This document shows, piece by piece, positions 10,911 to 21,222 of a DNA stretch of 64,000 nt (position 1 is its first letter; each line of letters opens with the position of its first letter). Position numbers and translations under genes: made by a program. Under the pieces are notes generated by a model that did no database searches, was not told the DNA's origin, and worked only from the letters and a program-made list of their open reading frames with translations. This stretch comes from Branchipolynoe longqiensis (taxonomy: Eukaryota; Annelida; Polychaeta; Phyllodocida; Polynoidae), in the NCBI GenBank assembly GCA_030323885.1, contig CM059196.1, forward strand, positions 40,500,535 through 40,564,534, written 5' to 3'.

Positions 10911-12080
10911 ATGGAATCATTAAAGCCACCTGAAGTTCTTCGTATGAAAGATGGGAATGTGGCGGAGAAATGGGAAAGATTTAAGGAACAATTTGAATGG
11001 TATGCGGTGGCGATAAATGTGCCGGAGGGAGCAAGAAAAGTAGCTCTACTGCTATCAGTTGCCGGAGCGGAGGCACAGGCAGTGTATCGTACGTTCAAAT
11101 ATGCACCAGCCAGAAAGGAGGGCGATGTGGAAATTCCAGAGGAGAATAATATGGACTACAAGTTGGTTGTACAAAAGTTTGATGCTTACTGTCTGCCGAA
11201 GAAGAACCTCATATATGAGAGGTTTGTGTTCAACACAAAGGAGCAGGAAGAAGGAGAGATGATTGATGCGTACGTGACCGACCTCAGGCTAAAGGCAGCC
11301 ACGTGTGAGTACGGGGATCTATTAGAGTCACTGATCAGGGACAAACTAGTGGTCGGCATCAGAGACAAAAGATTGCAAGAGAAAATGCTGAGAGACTCGG
11401 GGTTAACGTTGGATTCGGCGATAATCATGTGCAAAGCGGCCGAGACCACAAAAGCGCACATGAAAGTCATCAACCCAGTGGAGACGGAGCCGGTAGGTGC
11501 TGTCAGAGCGAGGTATGACAGCAACCGACGCAGCAGTGACAGTAGGAACAAAGGAGCCTGGAGTGACAGCAAGTTGCGCGGAGCGGAAGCCACAGCGGGA
11601 CCTCATGGTGAGAGCGGCAATGGCGAATTCAACTGTAAGCGGTGCGCGACCAGACATAAAGTAAGACAGTGCCCAGCATTCAGAGAGAGGTGTGGAAAAT
11701 GTGGCTTCAGAGGTCACTACACACGTTTGTGTCACACTAAAGTGAACGTGATCAACAGCAAACAGGCAGAGGAAGGAGAGTATGGCTCAGACCAAGACGT
11801 GTTTATCGGGAGTATAGGGGCAAGTGTCAATGAGGTATGTGTTAACAAAGACTGTCAGTGGGTCCATATGTTAGAGGTTGGCGACTCGTTAATTCAGGTC
11901 AAGTTAGATACGGGAGCTGGTGCTAATCTCCTGAATGCCCGTGAGTACAGGAAACTGAGAGACAGACCCAAACTGAAACAAGCAAATGTGCGCCTGACCG
12001 ATTATAACAATGCTGAAATAAAAGTGAGGGGCTCGTCTGTGCTGCGAGTAACTGTAAAGAAGAAGACCTACCCCCACTGA
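10911..12080 (+). CDS. Retrotransposon gag-protease polyprotein (3'-truncated)
   Basis: 389 aa. The N-terminal part resembles Ty3/gypsy gag (a WERFKEQFEWY segment and many charged helices). A double zinc knuckle follows at residues 242-275: CKRCATRH..C, then CGKCGFRGHYTRLC, which fits CX2CX4HX4C. An aspartic protease starts near residue 325 with the catalytic motif LDTGAGANLL (D333, T, G). The frame stops eight codons beyond the protease region because a deletion near 12065 joins it out of frame to the end of pol. The start at 10911 lies 32 bp after the 5' LTR. It probably still makes capsid-type protein. Confidence 0.85.
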   Translation: MESLKPPEVLRMKDGNVAEKWERFKEQFEWYAVAINVPEGARKVALLLSVAGAEAQAVYRTFKYAPARKEGDVEIPEENNMDYKLVVQKFDAYCLPKKNLIYERFVFNTKEQEEGEMIDAYVTDLRLKAATCEYGDLLESLIRDKLVVGIRDKRLQEKMLRDSGLTLDSAIIMCKAAETTKAHMKVINPVETEPVGAVRARYDSNRRSSDSRNKGAWSDSKLRGAEATAGPHGESGNGEFNCKRCATRHKVRQCPAFRERCGKCGFRGHYTRLCHTKVNVINSKQAEEGEYGSDQDVFIGSIGASVNEVCVNKDCQWVHMLEVGDSLIQVKLDTGAGANLLNAREYRKLRDRPKLKQANVRLTDYNNAEIKVRGSSVLRVTVKKKTYPH

Positions 12081-12451
12081 GTCAAAGTGATGTAGTCAGA
12101 GTAAGAGGTACTCATTGGGATTCGACGGCCCGGGTCAGTGAGCAGGTGGGACCCAGGTCATACAAGATTCAGACGGAAGAGGGTAACGTCATAAGACGCA
12201 ATAGGCGTCACCTCTTGAAAGTTAATGAAAGGTTTGAACTGAAGGGGGTCAGGGACAGTGATCTGCCTAGTCAGACCGCTCCTACTGAAAGCTCAGAGGA
12301 GGTCACAAGTGAGGCAGTGGGTGAAGGTCCACAGGATCAGGATCCAGAAGCAACTAGTCCGGTCAGAGGGGAAGTAGTCAGAACACCAGTCACCAAGGAG
12401 ATCAGGCGATCCTCAAGAATCACTAGACCGGTAGACAGGTTAAATCTGTAG
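12068..12451 (+). pseudogene. C-terminal remnant of the retrotransposon integrase
   Basis: In the frame read at 12146 and traced back to about 12068, the sequence shows the end of a Ty3/gypsy integrase (LPPLSQSDVVRVRG, WDSTARV, GPRSYKIQTEEG, RRNRRHLL), then a Ser/Thr/Glu-rich tail with RRSSRITRPVDRLNL. It is separated from protease by the internal deletion and is in another frame, so it cannot be made as part of gag-pol without a shift. Confidence 0.75.
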
Positions 12452-12594
12452 ATAACAAATGTCATCTTTGTTATATCTCTCTATATACATATACTTTTGA
12501 CGGTAAACTGTCACATTATCTCTATCTTTCAGTTCTACGTTGTGTTCAGAACTAAATGGATGTGTAGAGTCAGATTGTTCTATGAGGGGGAAGA

Positions 12595-12710
12595 TGTCCA
12601 GATACGCAACTAGTGTTAGCCACCAGAACTACTTCTGGTGGTTGGAGGCCATCTTGTCTTAAATAAATCATAACAACACACATGCCAGAGAGTGATGGTT
12701 GATCTTTACA
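12595..12710 (+). repeat. 3' LTR
   Basis: 116 bp; no difference from the 5' LTR found by eye. A purine-rich priming tract lies directly upstream. Confidence 0.9.
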
Positions 12711-13088
12711 TATGTCGGATCAAATAAATTATTAATATATTTACCAAAAAATATAAGAGTCTGAGTGGGTGGGTGAAAGCTGAAGACTGATGCATTTGGA
12801 AGCGGTACACCCACCTACAAGGACTGCTGTGGTGGTATCTACAAATGTGTATATTCATGTCTTTCGAGGTTTAAAAAAAATTGTACATGGACAGAGTTTG
12901 GTTATTATTTATCATGCAACGAGACCTATACTCTGACGGGTTCATAGTTGCTTAGAAAGCTAGAAAAGCAAAAAGTATCTTTGTGTCAAAGTAACAAATG
13001 TGCAATAATGTGGGGGGAAAGTGGCGCCACCATGGCAGTTAGCAATCACCAGCGAATATCCATTCTTTCTTTTTGTGGAATCATCTTT

Positions 13089-13657
13089 AGCCGTGTTCAC
13101 ACGGGCAATGTAAATCGATTCGTAGAAATTGACTTGTATAGTTCGGGTTACATTTCGCGTGTGAACGCGCGGCTGAGTCGGATTAGGGCTGAATCGATTC
13201 CTGTGATCTGGATACTGTAAACCACTTGTCGAGGTAGTTTACGTGAGTGGATTTCTGTGAACCGATTTATTTTGCCCGTGTGAACGCAACCGACTTACTT
13301 GAGGCGGATTAAGGACGTGACAGTCGAGACCTGAGTTTGTTGACTTTCCGGTAAATTTGCTTTATGAAACCGCTAGCTGTGCACAGATATTTTTTTCATC
13401 ATTTATTTTTAGGGTTTCACTGCCCAGCAGAAGTTTTGACTGTTCCAAAACAATACGATTCAGTCGAAACAGATCTAGGTCGAACCCACACTCTCTCGTG
13501 CCGACGTCGACTAACTGAAACTGGCGCAGATATCCACTTCCGCCTTAAACCGACTCAAAGCACTGCCCGTGTGAATGCGAAACACTTTCAAACTAAATCG
13601 ATTCACATGATTCGCCTTGTCTAAATCGCTTTATATTTTGCCCGTGTGAACACGGCT
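13089..13657. mobile_element. 569-bp MITE with GTTCACACGGGCAA ends
   Basis: Begins AGCCGTGTTCACACGGGCAA and ends with the inverted TTGCCCGTGTGAACACGGCT. TTT flanks both ends and may be the target duplication. The interior repeats the inner motif (CGTGTGAACGC, GCCCGTGTGAATGCG) and AATCGATT-like motifs several times, which could be subterminal binding sites for a transposase encoded elsewhere. ORFs at 12948-13220 and 13364-13624 run through the repeats and are not genes. Confidence 0.8.
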
Positions 13658-13955
13658 TTTGATTCAACATCGCAACACCGATCGAGAAGGGTCCACAGCG
13701 ACGAAAGGAGCAAAAACTGGTGACCACTGGGTCATATTGAGCATACCCTTGCAGGAATAGTTTCCCATTCTTTAAGTCCTGATATTGTGTGATTTAAAGA
13801 GAAGTTGATGTAGATAAATTAAAAATATACTTCAAGCACTTTAATCTGTGCAAAAGATACATATATATGTGTAACTATGTCTGAACAAGGAACTACTAAA
13901 AAAATAATGGGATCTTTCCATAATTTGAGCCAATCAGAGGTGTTCTTTTCGATTG

Positions 13956-13995
13956 CAAATGGCCACCCCTTATGGGTGCCGCCATTTGCAATATG
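13956..13995. repeat. Short hairpin
   Basis: GATTGCAAATGGC pairs with GCCATTTGCAAT around a short loop. The same CATTTGCAAT word occurs inside the M1 MITE, so this may be a remnant of a related element. Confidence 0.5.
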
Positions 13996-14159
13996 TTATA
14001 CGAACTGTCGTTTCGGTGGAATAAAGTAATAATAAAGTAATAATATTGCATTTGTGCACCATGTTTATGCCGAATTGTTCTTTATTTCTTTTAATTTTGA
14101 GTAAAAATTCTATGGCAGCGAGCATTTGTTTTGATATATTATTAACCAATTGCTGACCC

Positions 14160-15212
14160 CGAATACCTTTGTCACGGAAACAAGTGGCTGGTTGGGTCGC
14201 ACCGTGGCTGGTTGGGTCGCTCCGTATAGCGCTGAATATGCTTATGGAGAAACACCGATCGGGTACTACTAACTACTATCATCGATCAATACATGCCACT
14301 CTTCAAATGTCTAAAAAGGGTCAAATCCTCTTTGGTCAGAATGAATAATGGTGGTCGGTAGTACTGCAAGCACGGGGTGAATACTTGATCTAGCTGACAC
14401 TCAGACACCCACCGTCAGGTATGATTGTGCCGGCCGACCTACCTTGACAATACCGGTCTGACATAATCACGAGCGGCGAGACAGCTGCAGACTCCCACTT
14501 CCAATGACACTTTCACAATCACAACGCCTCGTTCCTACGACAGTCAGCCTCACACCAAGAAGCCCTCATAGCGCATTGACTGCCGGTTCACATGGTACCC
14601 AATCACTTGTGTGATGTTGATAGGATTATAGTATGGTGTGAGGGATGTGGCAAAACACGGCGACGTGGCTCCTAGTTCTAGCGCCAGTGCCGAAAACAAG
14701 GGGGGAGAATGGTTCCTGAGTGGGAAGGGATCGGGAGAGCCAGGGAACTGGGGGGCGGGGGGGGGGGGGAGGCGTCATGCATGGCTGACTACCTGGGTCA
14801 TTCCCGCAAAGGGAAGGAGGCGGGGCTTAGCACAGGTGTCGCAGTTTGAAAAGGTAACCGGTTTAAAACGGGGCTTTTAGCAATGCACATGCGTCAAAGT
14901 AGAATGGCAAGGCTGAATTTCCGGCTTGCTTCTTCTCTAGGGCGAGACTTCAGGAATAATTGTAGTAATTATGTTATGCTTGGTTGTGTAGGAGGGGCAG
15001 ACCAACACAGAAACTAATAGGCGTATATGGTTAGTTTTATTTGGCTTATATCATCGCAGTGTAATCATGACTCAACCGTAACCATATTTGGCTGGGCAAC
15101 CCGCCCTACCCATAACAATCATAAGAAGAATAAGCGATCAGCTCAAAACATAGTGGAGCATAAGCTTCAAGATTATAAGCATAAATTGAACACAATAACC
15201 AAGTCATAATAG
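14160..15212. other. Noncoding region with one arm of an inverted repeat
   Basis: A short duplication of GTGGCTGGTTGGGTCGC occurs near 14182-14222. 14832-14893 (GTGTCGCAGTTTGAAAAGG, CCGGTTTAAAAC, CACATGCG) is inverted at 15504-15576. ORFs here (14638-14880, 15027-15209) show no recognisable protein. Confidence 0.45.
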
Positions 15213-15425
15213 CTATATAAACTTTTTTTTTTAATAAAAAAAAATCGGGAAAACAGGACAGGAGCATGTGTTGCCTGGTGCAGGCAAGTAAGGAATGGGC
15301 CGAGTCGCACGACGAGGGGAGCGAGGAAAGGTGGTAGTGGCGCCACCTGATGGATTCGAACCCAACTATCGATAGAGACATGCCAACCTGCGAGGGGGGC
15401 GCCCTCCCTACACCAGTATATCATA
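15213..15425 (-). mobile_element. tRNA-derived SINE (type D)
   Basis: On the minus strand: a diverged head, then TAGTTGGGTTCGAATCC (B box), then a body rich in CCTTTCCTCGCTCCCC, ending in a T/A-rich tail at 15213-15245. It differs from types A-C in the body. Confidence 0.5.
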
Positions 15426-15970
15426 GATATACGCGTGTATATATTATCCTTTGCGCTAAAAAATTAACAAGTGATTAAACATGGGTACAATCTCAATCAG
15501 GTAGAAATGCAATCGCATGCGCACAGTGAAAAAAAATCGTTTTAAACCGGATGCCCTTTTAAACTCCGACACCGGCAGTGACAGGTGGGCGTGAGTGAAC
15601 GAGCGAGGGCGCGCTGAGAACTTCCCGATTTCTAATCATGTTAATGGCTGGCGCACACCTCCCGTTTACGACGTAAAACTGCCCGTTTACGACGTAAAAC
15701 TGTGTTTTAGTCGTTAGGTGTGCGACCCCCGCGCACACCAGAGCCTTGCGATTCGCGACTTAAAACTCAGTTTTAGGGCTTAAAACTCGAATCGCAAGGG
15801 ATTCGAAAAACGAATCAGGCCGTTCGAGAAACGGTAGGTGTGAGCGGTCAGTCGTATCGTAAACGGTATATCGGTGCTAGCCGCCGATCGGTCCCGTCCG
15901 AGTTTTAAGTGCCAGCCAATCACAAGGCCCGAAACCGTCATGTGACTTTGTCCCTACATACAAAACAAAA

Positions 15971-18023
15971 ATGGCGGACTGGACGGGCGAAACGGAGGGA
16001 AGGATGGTAGTCATGTGGCAAACTCTGCCCTGTTTATTCGATGTATCGTGTGCGGAGTACTCGAACCGAGTAAAGAAGATTGCCGCATTGGCGCAGATTT
16101 CAGCTGCAGTCGGACAATCCGGTACGCCCTTTTATCTCGTTTTAGCATGTTAATTCTGTTTGTAAACTCGGTCCGTGTGCACTCGCCACTAGTTCGCTTC
16201 ATTTAATTCGGCTCAATTGCCCATCGGTAGGCACATGCATACAAATTTTTAACTTCCACACTTATTATTTTTAACAAATGTTATTGTAATTGAAGTTCTG
16301 AACGTGTACTTTAAATATCAATATCCTTGAAATGTATACTTTTTTCAGCGGAGACAATCCAGAAAAGAATGACCAACCTACGCACACAGTACACCCATTT
16401 GCGAAAACAAGCGGCCTCTGGTTCAGAGGCCAAACGACTGACCACAAGGCAGAAGTGGATTCAGCTCTCGTTGTCCTTCCTTTCGCCACATGTCCAGAAA
16501 AGACAGAGTGTATCCAACCAACTGCTCCCCCTACCACGATGCACTGAAGCACCGGATGAGGTAAGGATAACTGTCAAGACTAATTACACTACGAGTTCTT
16601 AATTGTTTTTATTTACCGGCTTTATAGACAAGTGGAGTTCTAGATCATGTCCGACTGCCACGGCACAGAACTGGTCGATGAATTCACGTACTCCACCAAA
16701 TAGTCTCTTTGGGCTTTCGCACGTTGCGTGGAGTTTGTGCCTGATGGCAGTGTCGCCTGGCTCAGCAATCCATCACTTCTCCAGCTACCGGGGGTTACAA
16801 TGTGGGTAGTGGGGTCCTCTGAGTCAATGGTTGATGTCTGCCCAACCTTATCACGCAGGAAATTATGGAGCGCACAGCTTGCCATGACTACTTTTTCCAC
16901 CTTTGCCGGTCCTATGGCGATGTTGGTTTGAACGACGCGGAATCGGTTGGCCAGAATGCCGAAGGCATTTTCGACCACACGGCAGGCTCGCGACAGTCGG
17001 TAATTGAAGATGCGGTGATCAGTCCGCATGTCTCTGTGACTGATCGGCTTCATGATATATTCCTTCAGAGGAAACGCGTCATCAGCCACAATGAAATGCC
17101 TAATCGCCCGCTCGTCGCCGGGGAGAGCTTTGGGGGGTGGGAATGACTCAGCATGGTTCTCTAGGGCTTGCTGGAGGGTGCAGCCGGAAAACACTCCTCC
17201 GTCACTTACGCGGCCATTGCAGCCCACATCCACGTACAGAAAGCGATAGTCAGCATCCACTAGGGCCATCAGGACGATACTGAATGTATGTTTATAATTA
17301 TAGAATGAGGACCCTGAGTTCTTTGGTGGCTTTATGTGGATGTGCTTTCCATCCAGGGCGCCCATGCAATTTGGGAAATTCCATCGGGTGCTGAAGAGAT
17401 CAGCGACCTTCTTCCACTCGTCAGGGGTGGACGGGGACTGCAAAACATAAATACAAAGACAATCATATATATATACCAGTTTTGTTAATAAATCAATTGT
17501 TTCTCTCTTCCCCATGCAGGTCCCCGGTGATTACGAGGATAGTAACGATGAGGGGGAAGCACTCAGTATCTCATCGCAAAATCTGAGTGTGGTCGGAGAC
17601 AACCCGGAGGACGATGAGCTTCACTCCACCCGGACGACCCCCTCAAGGTCCACCCTAGGATCCGTCAGAAAGAGACCGGAGGGAGATAAGCGAGAGAATG
17701 CATTGATGGAACTTGTTATCCAAAACTTAGAGGAGAGCAAGACCGCTACTAAGCCCGAAAGTGAGGATGCGTTAGACATTTTCGGTAAAGACATAGTTAT
17801 GAAACTACGCCAGATAACCGACCCACGCATACAGTTGATCGTGCAGAACGAGATTGAACAGGCGTCTTTCCGCCGGAGGATGAAACTGCTAGAAAATCGA
17901 GGCCAAAGCACCCCATTGCAAATTGCTAGTTCACCGGGAACCGAAGTCCCTAGCCCACGCCCAGGGTCCTTCTCCTTCATTAACCTGTTGGGATCACCGG
18001 AGTACGCCGAGTATGAAACCTAA
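15971..18023 (+). CDS. MADF-domain DNA-binding protein of the Harbinger element
   Basis: Exons 15971-16121, 16349-16560 and 17520-18023 join in phase to 288 aa. Donors are GTACGC and GTAAGG; acceptors are TTTTTCAG and CCATGCAG. Residues 12-95 form a MADF (Myb/SANT-like) domain: MVVMWQTLPCLFDVSC, then EYSNRVKKIAALAQIS across the first splice, then LRTQYTHLRKQ. The middle is acidic and Ser-rich; the C-terminal LDIFGKDIVMKLRQI helix region is BESS-like, a protein-interaction motif. AATAAA at 18023-18028 overlaps the stop codon. Family knowledge: accessory MADF/SANT proteins of PIF/Harbinger elements bind the ends and help bring the transposase into the nucleus; a role here is inferred. Intron 2 contains transposase exon 3 in antisense. 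Confidence 0.85.
16608..16613 (-). terminator. Poly(A) signal of the transposase gene
   Basis: AATAAA on the minus strand, 27 bp past the stop and about 50 bp from the end of MADF exon 2. Confidence 0.65.
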
Positions 18024-21000
18024 ATAAAAGAACATACAAATACTCATGGCGTAATTTTTGTCCTTTAGCAAATCTTACCTTGAAGTAGTCATCCTTGTGT
18101 GCTGCGTATATGGCGTCACAGGTGTCGGGCACAATCTGGCCAATGGTGGTCGCCCCCACCCGGAACTGGTAGCTTAGGCTCTTGTATGACTCCCCTAGAA
18201 GCAGTGGGTATGGTTAAGAAATTTGTCCTACTACAGGTGGGTTGTGGGGTTTTTACTTCGTGGCATGGGTACCGAGTTGTGGCCGTGTATCCTTATCACT
18301 CTCTGGCGATAAGACTGGCGATTAGAATTTTAGGTACGTCTGATTATAATTAGGTTAACAATGGTTTAATCTACTCGGATTAACGACTTCACACACATGC
18401 GAACACAAACGATTCTTTTGTTTTTATTTCGGTCACTCGCGCACGCGCTGTCAATGTTTTCAACGACTCGTCACCGGCAACAGCTAATTCAGGAGCAACA
18501 CAATCATCCGCATTATGGCGACTTCTTCACACGGAAACTCCAGAATGGACAACTGGGACGACGAGGAAGTGACCGTCCTCATCAACCTGTGGGGTGACGA
18601 ACAAGTGCAGACAGCACTGGGGAGTTCTAGAAGAAACATAGAAGTGTACCGGCGGTTGGCCCGGAGGCTGCGCCGTCTGTGTAGCAGATGTCGGCCGGAA
18701 AGGAACGCCGTGGCATGCCGCACCAAATTAAAAAGCTTGACTCAAGCATACAAGAAATGCCGGGACAACAGCAAGTAAGTAATGTTGGTGTGTTGTGTGC
18801 TTTACGATCATTGTTGTTGCTAAATATTAACAAACGTCAGTGACTAACCCAGTGGCAGTTTATCTTCTGTATTAAGGTCCCGATCAATTTTCAGCCGCAC
18901 AACATATGTGAACATTAACCCATTTCTGCATTTCATCACTCGCAGTGACCGAGCGCGCGAGACGTTCCGATATTATGATGCGATAGAGGACGTTCTGGGG
19001 CCGAGGCGGCCAGCTGTACCCGACACCCTCTCTGTGGAATCAGGTAAGGGCCCCCCTTGGTGTAGCGTGATTCATTTCACACAACACAGAACCCTACAGA
19101 AAATAGTACAGATGAACCGTTGCACATGAAGCGAACTATTTGCAGTTGATTTATTACAGATGAACCATTCTATATGAAGCGAACTTGTTGAGTCGATTTA
19201 AGACCACACACAAAGGTCACAAAGGTCACAAACTCTATTATATCTACCTGTGGCCATGAAGCGGATTCATTTCACACAACACAGAACCCTACAGAAAATA
19301 GTACAGATGAACCGTTGCACATGAAGCTAACTATTTGCAGTTGATTTATTACAGATGAACCGTTCTATATGAAGCGAACTTGTTGAGTCGATTTAAGACC
19401 ACACACAATATATTTTTTAATTTTGTTTTCCAGACGCCGCCCCTGACGCCGACCCTGAAGAAATGGGCATGATGGAGGAGGAAGAGCTGGACGTGGCCCG
19501 TGAAGCGGCACCAGCCTCACAGACTGGCACCCCGGCCAGGCAACCCACACAGCCAAGTAAGCAACGTTGTAGTCATTGAAAGCGACGCCGCACTAACATA
19601 ACATCGCCAACCACTAAAAATGTGTACACATATCACGCAAGAACAAAAAGTCAATATTGATCAGTGGTGTAGTCGTATAGGAAACGCACTGTAAACAACC
19701 CGGTTATACATATAGCCCGTTGCCTGAATAACTCTATAAACACTCCATCCTTCTAATGACGCCTTTGTCGTAACAATATTTTTGGGTTCACCCATTGTAA
19801 TGGGATCGGGTTAATAATTGTCATCCAGAATATGGCCCTTTTTAGACATTATGCAACAAGTAACTTTAAACCAATTCAGGCTCAGAGGGTTTACGTAAAG
19901 TCCATTAGATGAAACCAACTAGTTGAGGCGATTTAGCTTATACTTGAAACCCACTCTGTTGACATTGCAGGGATGGGAAAGCACCACCACGTGATTGATA
20001 CAATCATCACGCAGTTCGTCACCGCTCAGAAAGAATCCACGGCCCTATACCAGGCGCACGAAGAAAGGCGGCAGCAAAGGGAAATGGACTTGGAGGAAAG
20101 GTGGCAGCAGCGGCAGATGGAACTAGAGGAAAGGCGGGACGAGCGTGAGATGGTTAACAAGAGGGAGCTCCGTAAACATGAGGAGCGGGTGATCGAGCTC
20201 CTCACGTCGATGCAACAGCGCGCACCACAGCCACAGCCGCAGCCGCAACAATTCCAGAGTGCGACGGCTGATGGGGTGACACGCATCACCCTCCTGACCC
20301 CACAAACAGCCCAAGCCGGACCGTCAAACCGCAGTCCAAGAACGAGTTTCTATGAATAGAAATAATGTGAACATTATCGGACATTATCGGAGATTGTACG
20401 AAACCAGTTTGTTGAAACCAGTTTGTGTTGAATTTTAATTCTCTTCTACACACTTTAACCCTGACCTTTCCTACGTGTCATTTGAATAAAAATGCACTTG
20501 TAGTTCCCTATATTATGCTTTCTTCCATCTTTTCTACACACTTCGTTATGTCATGATGTGAAATCGCCACTAGTTCGCTTCATATAATTCGGTTCATATA
20601 ATTCGGTTCATATAATTTGCCTTGTCTAAGTCGGCATACCATTACAGGGTTTAGCAGAGTTGGATCTGATCTAGGTCACAAAGGTCACAAACTCTATTAT
20701 ATCTACCTGTGGCCAGGAAGCGGTGGGTGATGGAAAGCCTCTCCGCAGGCGAGATCGACTCGCGATACCGAGTATTCTGCCGAGATATGCGATCTTGTAC
20801 CCGGCTGAGAAACTCGTCAAATTGCTCCGACGCCATCCTGGTGTAGTTGCTGAAGACTTGCGGTTCATCTGCACGCAATCCAGTCAACAGGGCGTTGAAG
20901 GCTCCAAGCTGGTCATGTTGCGCAATGTGTGGACGAACCCACACTTGCCTTCCTCGGTTACGCTGTCGACGACGACGTCGTATCACAAGCATCACAAGGC

Positions 21001-21049
21001 CAAGAGCAAGAGCAATCTTTCTCCTCTGTACAGCTGAATGCGGCGCCAT
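16640..21049 (-). CDS. PIF/Harbinger DDE transposase
   Basis: Exons on the minus strand: 21049-20707, 18194-18079 and 17437-16640, giving 418 aa with phase kept at both junctions. The first junction rebuilds the family motif FLATG / ESYKSLSYQFRVG; the second joins DDYFK / SPSTPDEW. The DDE_Tnp_4 nuclease core is intact: D in CMGALDGKHIHI, D in GRVSDGGVFSGC, E in RVVENAFGILANRF. The N-terminus (RRRRRQRNRGR) is basic. A minus-strand AATAAA (complement of 16608-16613) lies 27 bp after the stop. Family knowledge: it cuts and re-joins the element at TTA/TAA targets and usually needs an accessory SANT/MADF protein. Intron 1 (18195-20706) holds the whole trihelix coding region, and intron 2 (17438-18078) holds MADF exon 3. 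Confidence 0.92.
18023..18028 (+). terminator. Poly(A) signal of the MADF gene
   Basis: AATAAA starting on the last base of the TAA stop. The transposase intron 2 donor (complement of 18077-18078) lies only 50 bp further on. Confidence 0.65.
18515..20359 (+). CDS. Trihelix (Myb/SANT-like) protein of the Harbinger element
   Basis: Exons 18515-18774, 18946-19043, 19434-19556 and 19971-20359 join in phase to 289 aa. Residues 11-110 form a Myb_DNA-bind_4 trihelix domain: WDDEEVTVLINLWGDE, then CRTKLKSLTQAYKKCRDN, and after the first splice FRYYDAIEDVLG. An acidic linker follows (MMEEEELD), then a charged coiled coil (ERRQQREMDLEERWQQRQ and on), then a Gln/Pro-rich segment. AATAAA at 20485-20490. 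The gene lies wholly antisense inside transposase intron 1. NAIF1, the partner of the domesticated HARBI1 transposase in vertebrates, has the same domain class, so a DNA-binding helper role is a reasonable inference. Confidence 0.85.
19069..19213. repeat. 145-bp direct repeat, copy 1 (Harbinger internal)
   Basis: Near-identical to 19264-19408; both begin GATTCATTTCACACAACACA and end GATTTAAGACCACACACAA. Both copies lie in trihelix intron 2, which is also transposase intron 1. The 50 bp between them match the end of transposase exon 1. Confidence 0.85.
19264..19408. repeat. 145-bp direct repeat, copy 2 (Harbinger internal)
   Basis: Second copy at an offset of 195 bp. It contains CAGATGAACCGTTGCACATG and CTATATGAAGCGAACTTG. 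Confidence 0.85.
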
Positions 21050-21075
21050 CTTGCTTTGCCGCTCACTAACTGCTA

Positions 21076-21222
21076 GGAGGCGCTCAAGCTAGTGTAGTTC
21101 GCGCTAAAGACACCAGGTTCGTGCGAGGAGGCGCTCAAGCCAGTAGTGTAGTTTGTGCTAATGAGACCGGGAGGCGCTCAAGCTAGTAGTGTAGTTCGCG
21201 CTAAAGACACCAGGTTCATGGA
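21076..21222. repeat. Subterminal tandem repeat of the Harbinger right end
   Basis: Three copies, about 48-53 bp each, of GGAGGCGCTCAAGC, AGTGTAGTTCGCGCTAA and GACACCAGGTTC. They lie upstream of the transposase start codon, so they may be promoter elements or transposase-binding sites. Confidence 0.75.

Larger units (their letters stand above)
10763..12710 (+). mobile_element. Ty3/gypsy LTR retrotransposon, internally deleted, non-autonomous
   Basis: Two 116-bp LTRs (10763-10878 and 12595-12710) start TGTCCAG and end TTTACA; by eye they are identical over their whole length. A 5-bp target duplication, TATGT, flanks the element (10758-10762 and 12711-12715). A primer-binding site starts right after the 5' LTR (TGGTGCCAGGAG, compatible with a Leu-type tRNA). 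A purine tract GAGGGGGAAGA precedes the 3' LTR. Inside lie gag-protease and then directly the C-terminal end of integrase; reverse transcriptase, RNase H and the integrase core are missing. Identical LTRs indicate a recent insertion, which must have used proteins from another copy. Confidence 0.92.

Noticed and set aside
16331..17249. Plus- and minus-strand ORFs overlapping the transposase and MADF exons
   Set aside because: They are in other frames of recognised exons and lack splice or domain support.
20026..20314. Cys/Arg-rich ORFs antisense to the trihelix coiled coil
   Set aside because: They mirror the Gln/Glu-rich repeats of the plus-strand exon and have no domain likeness.
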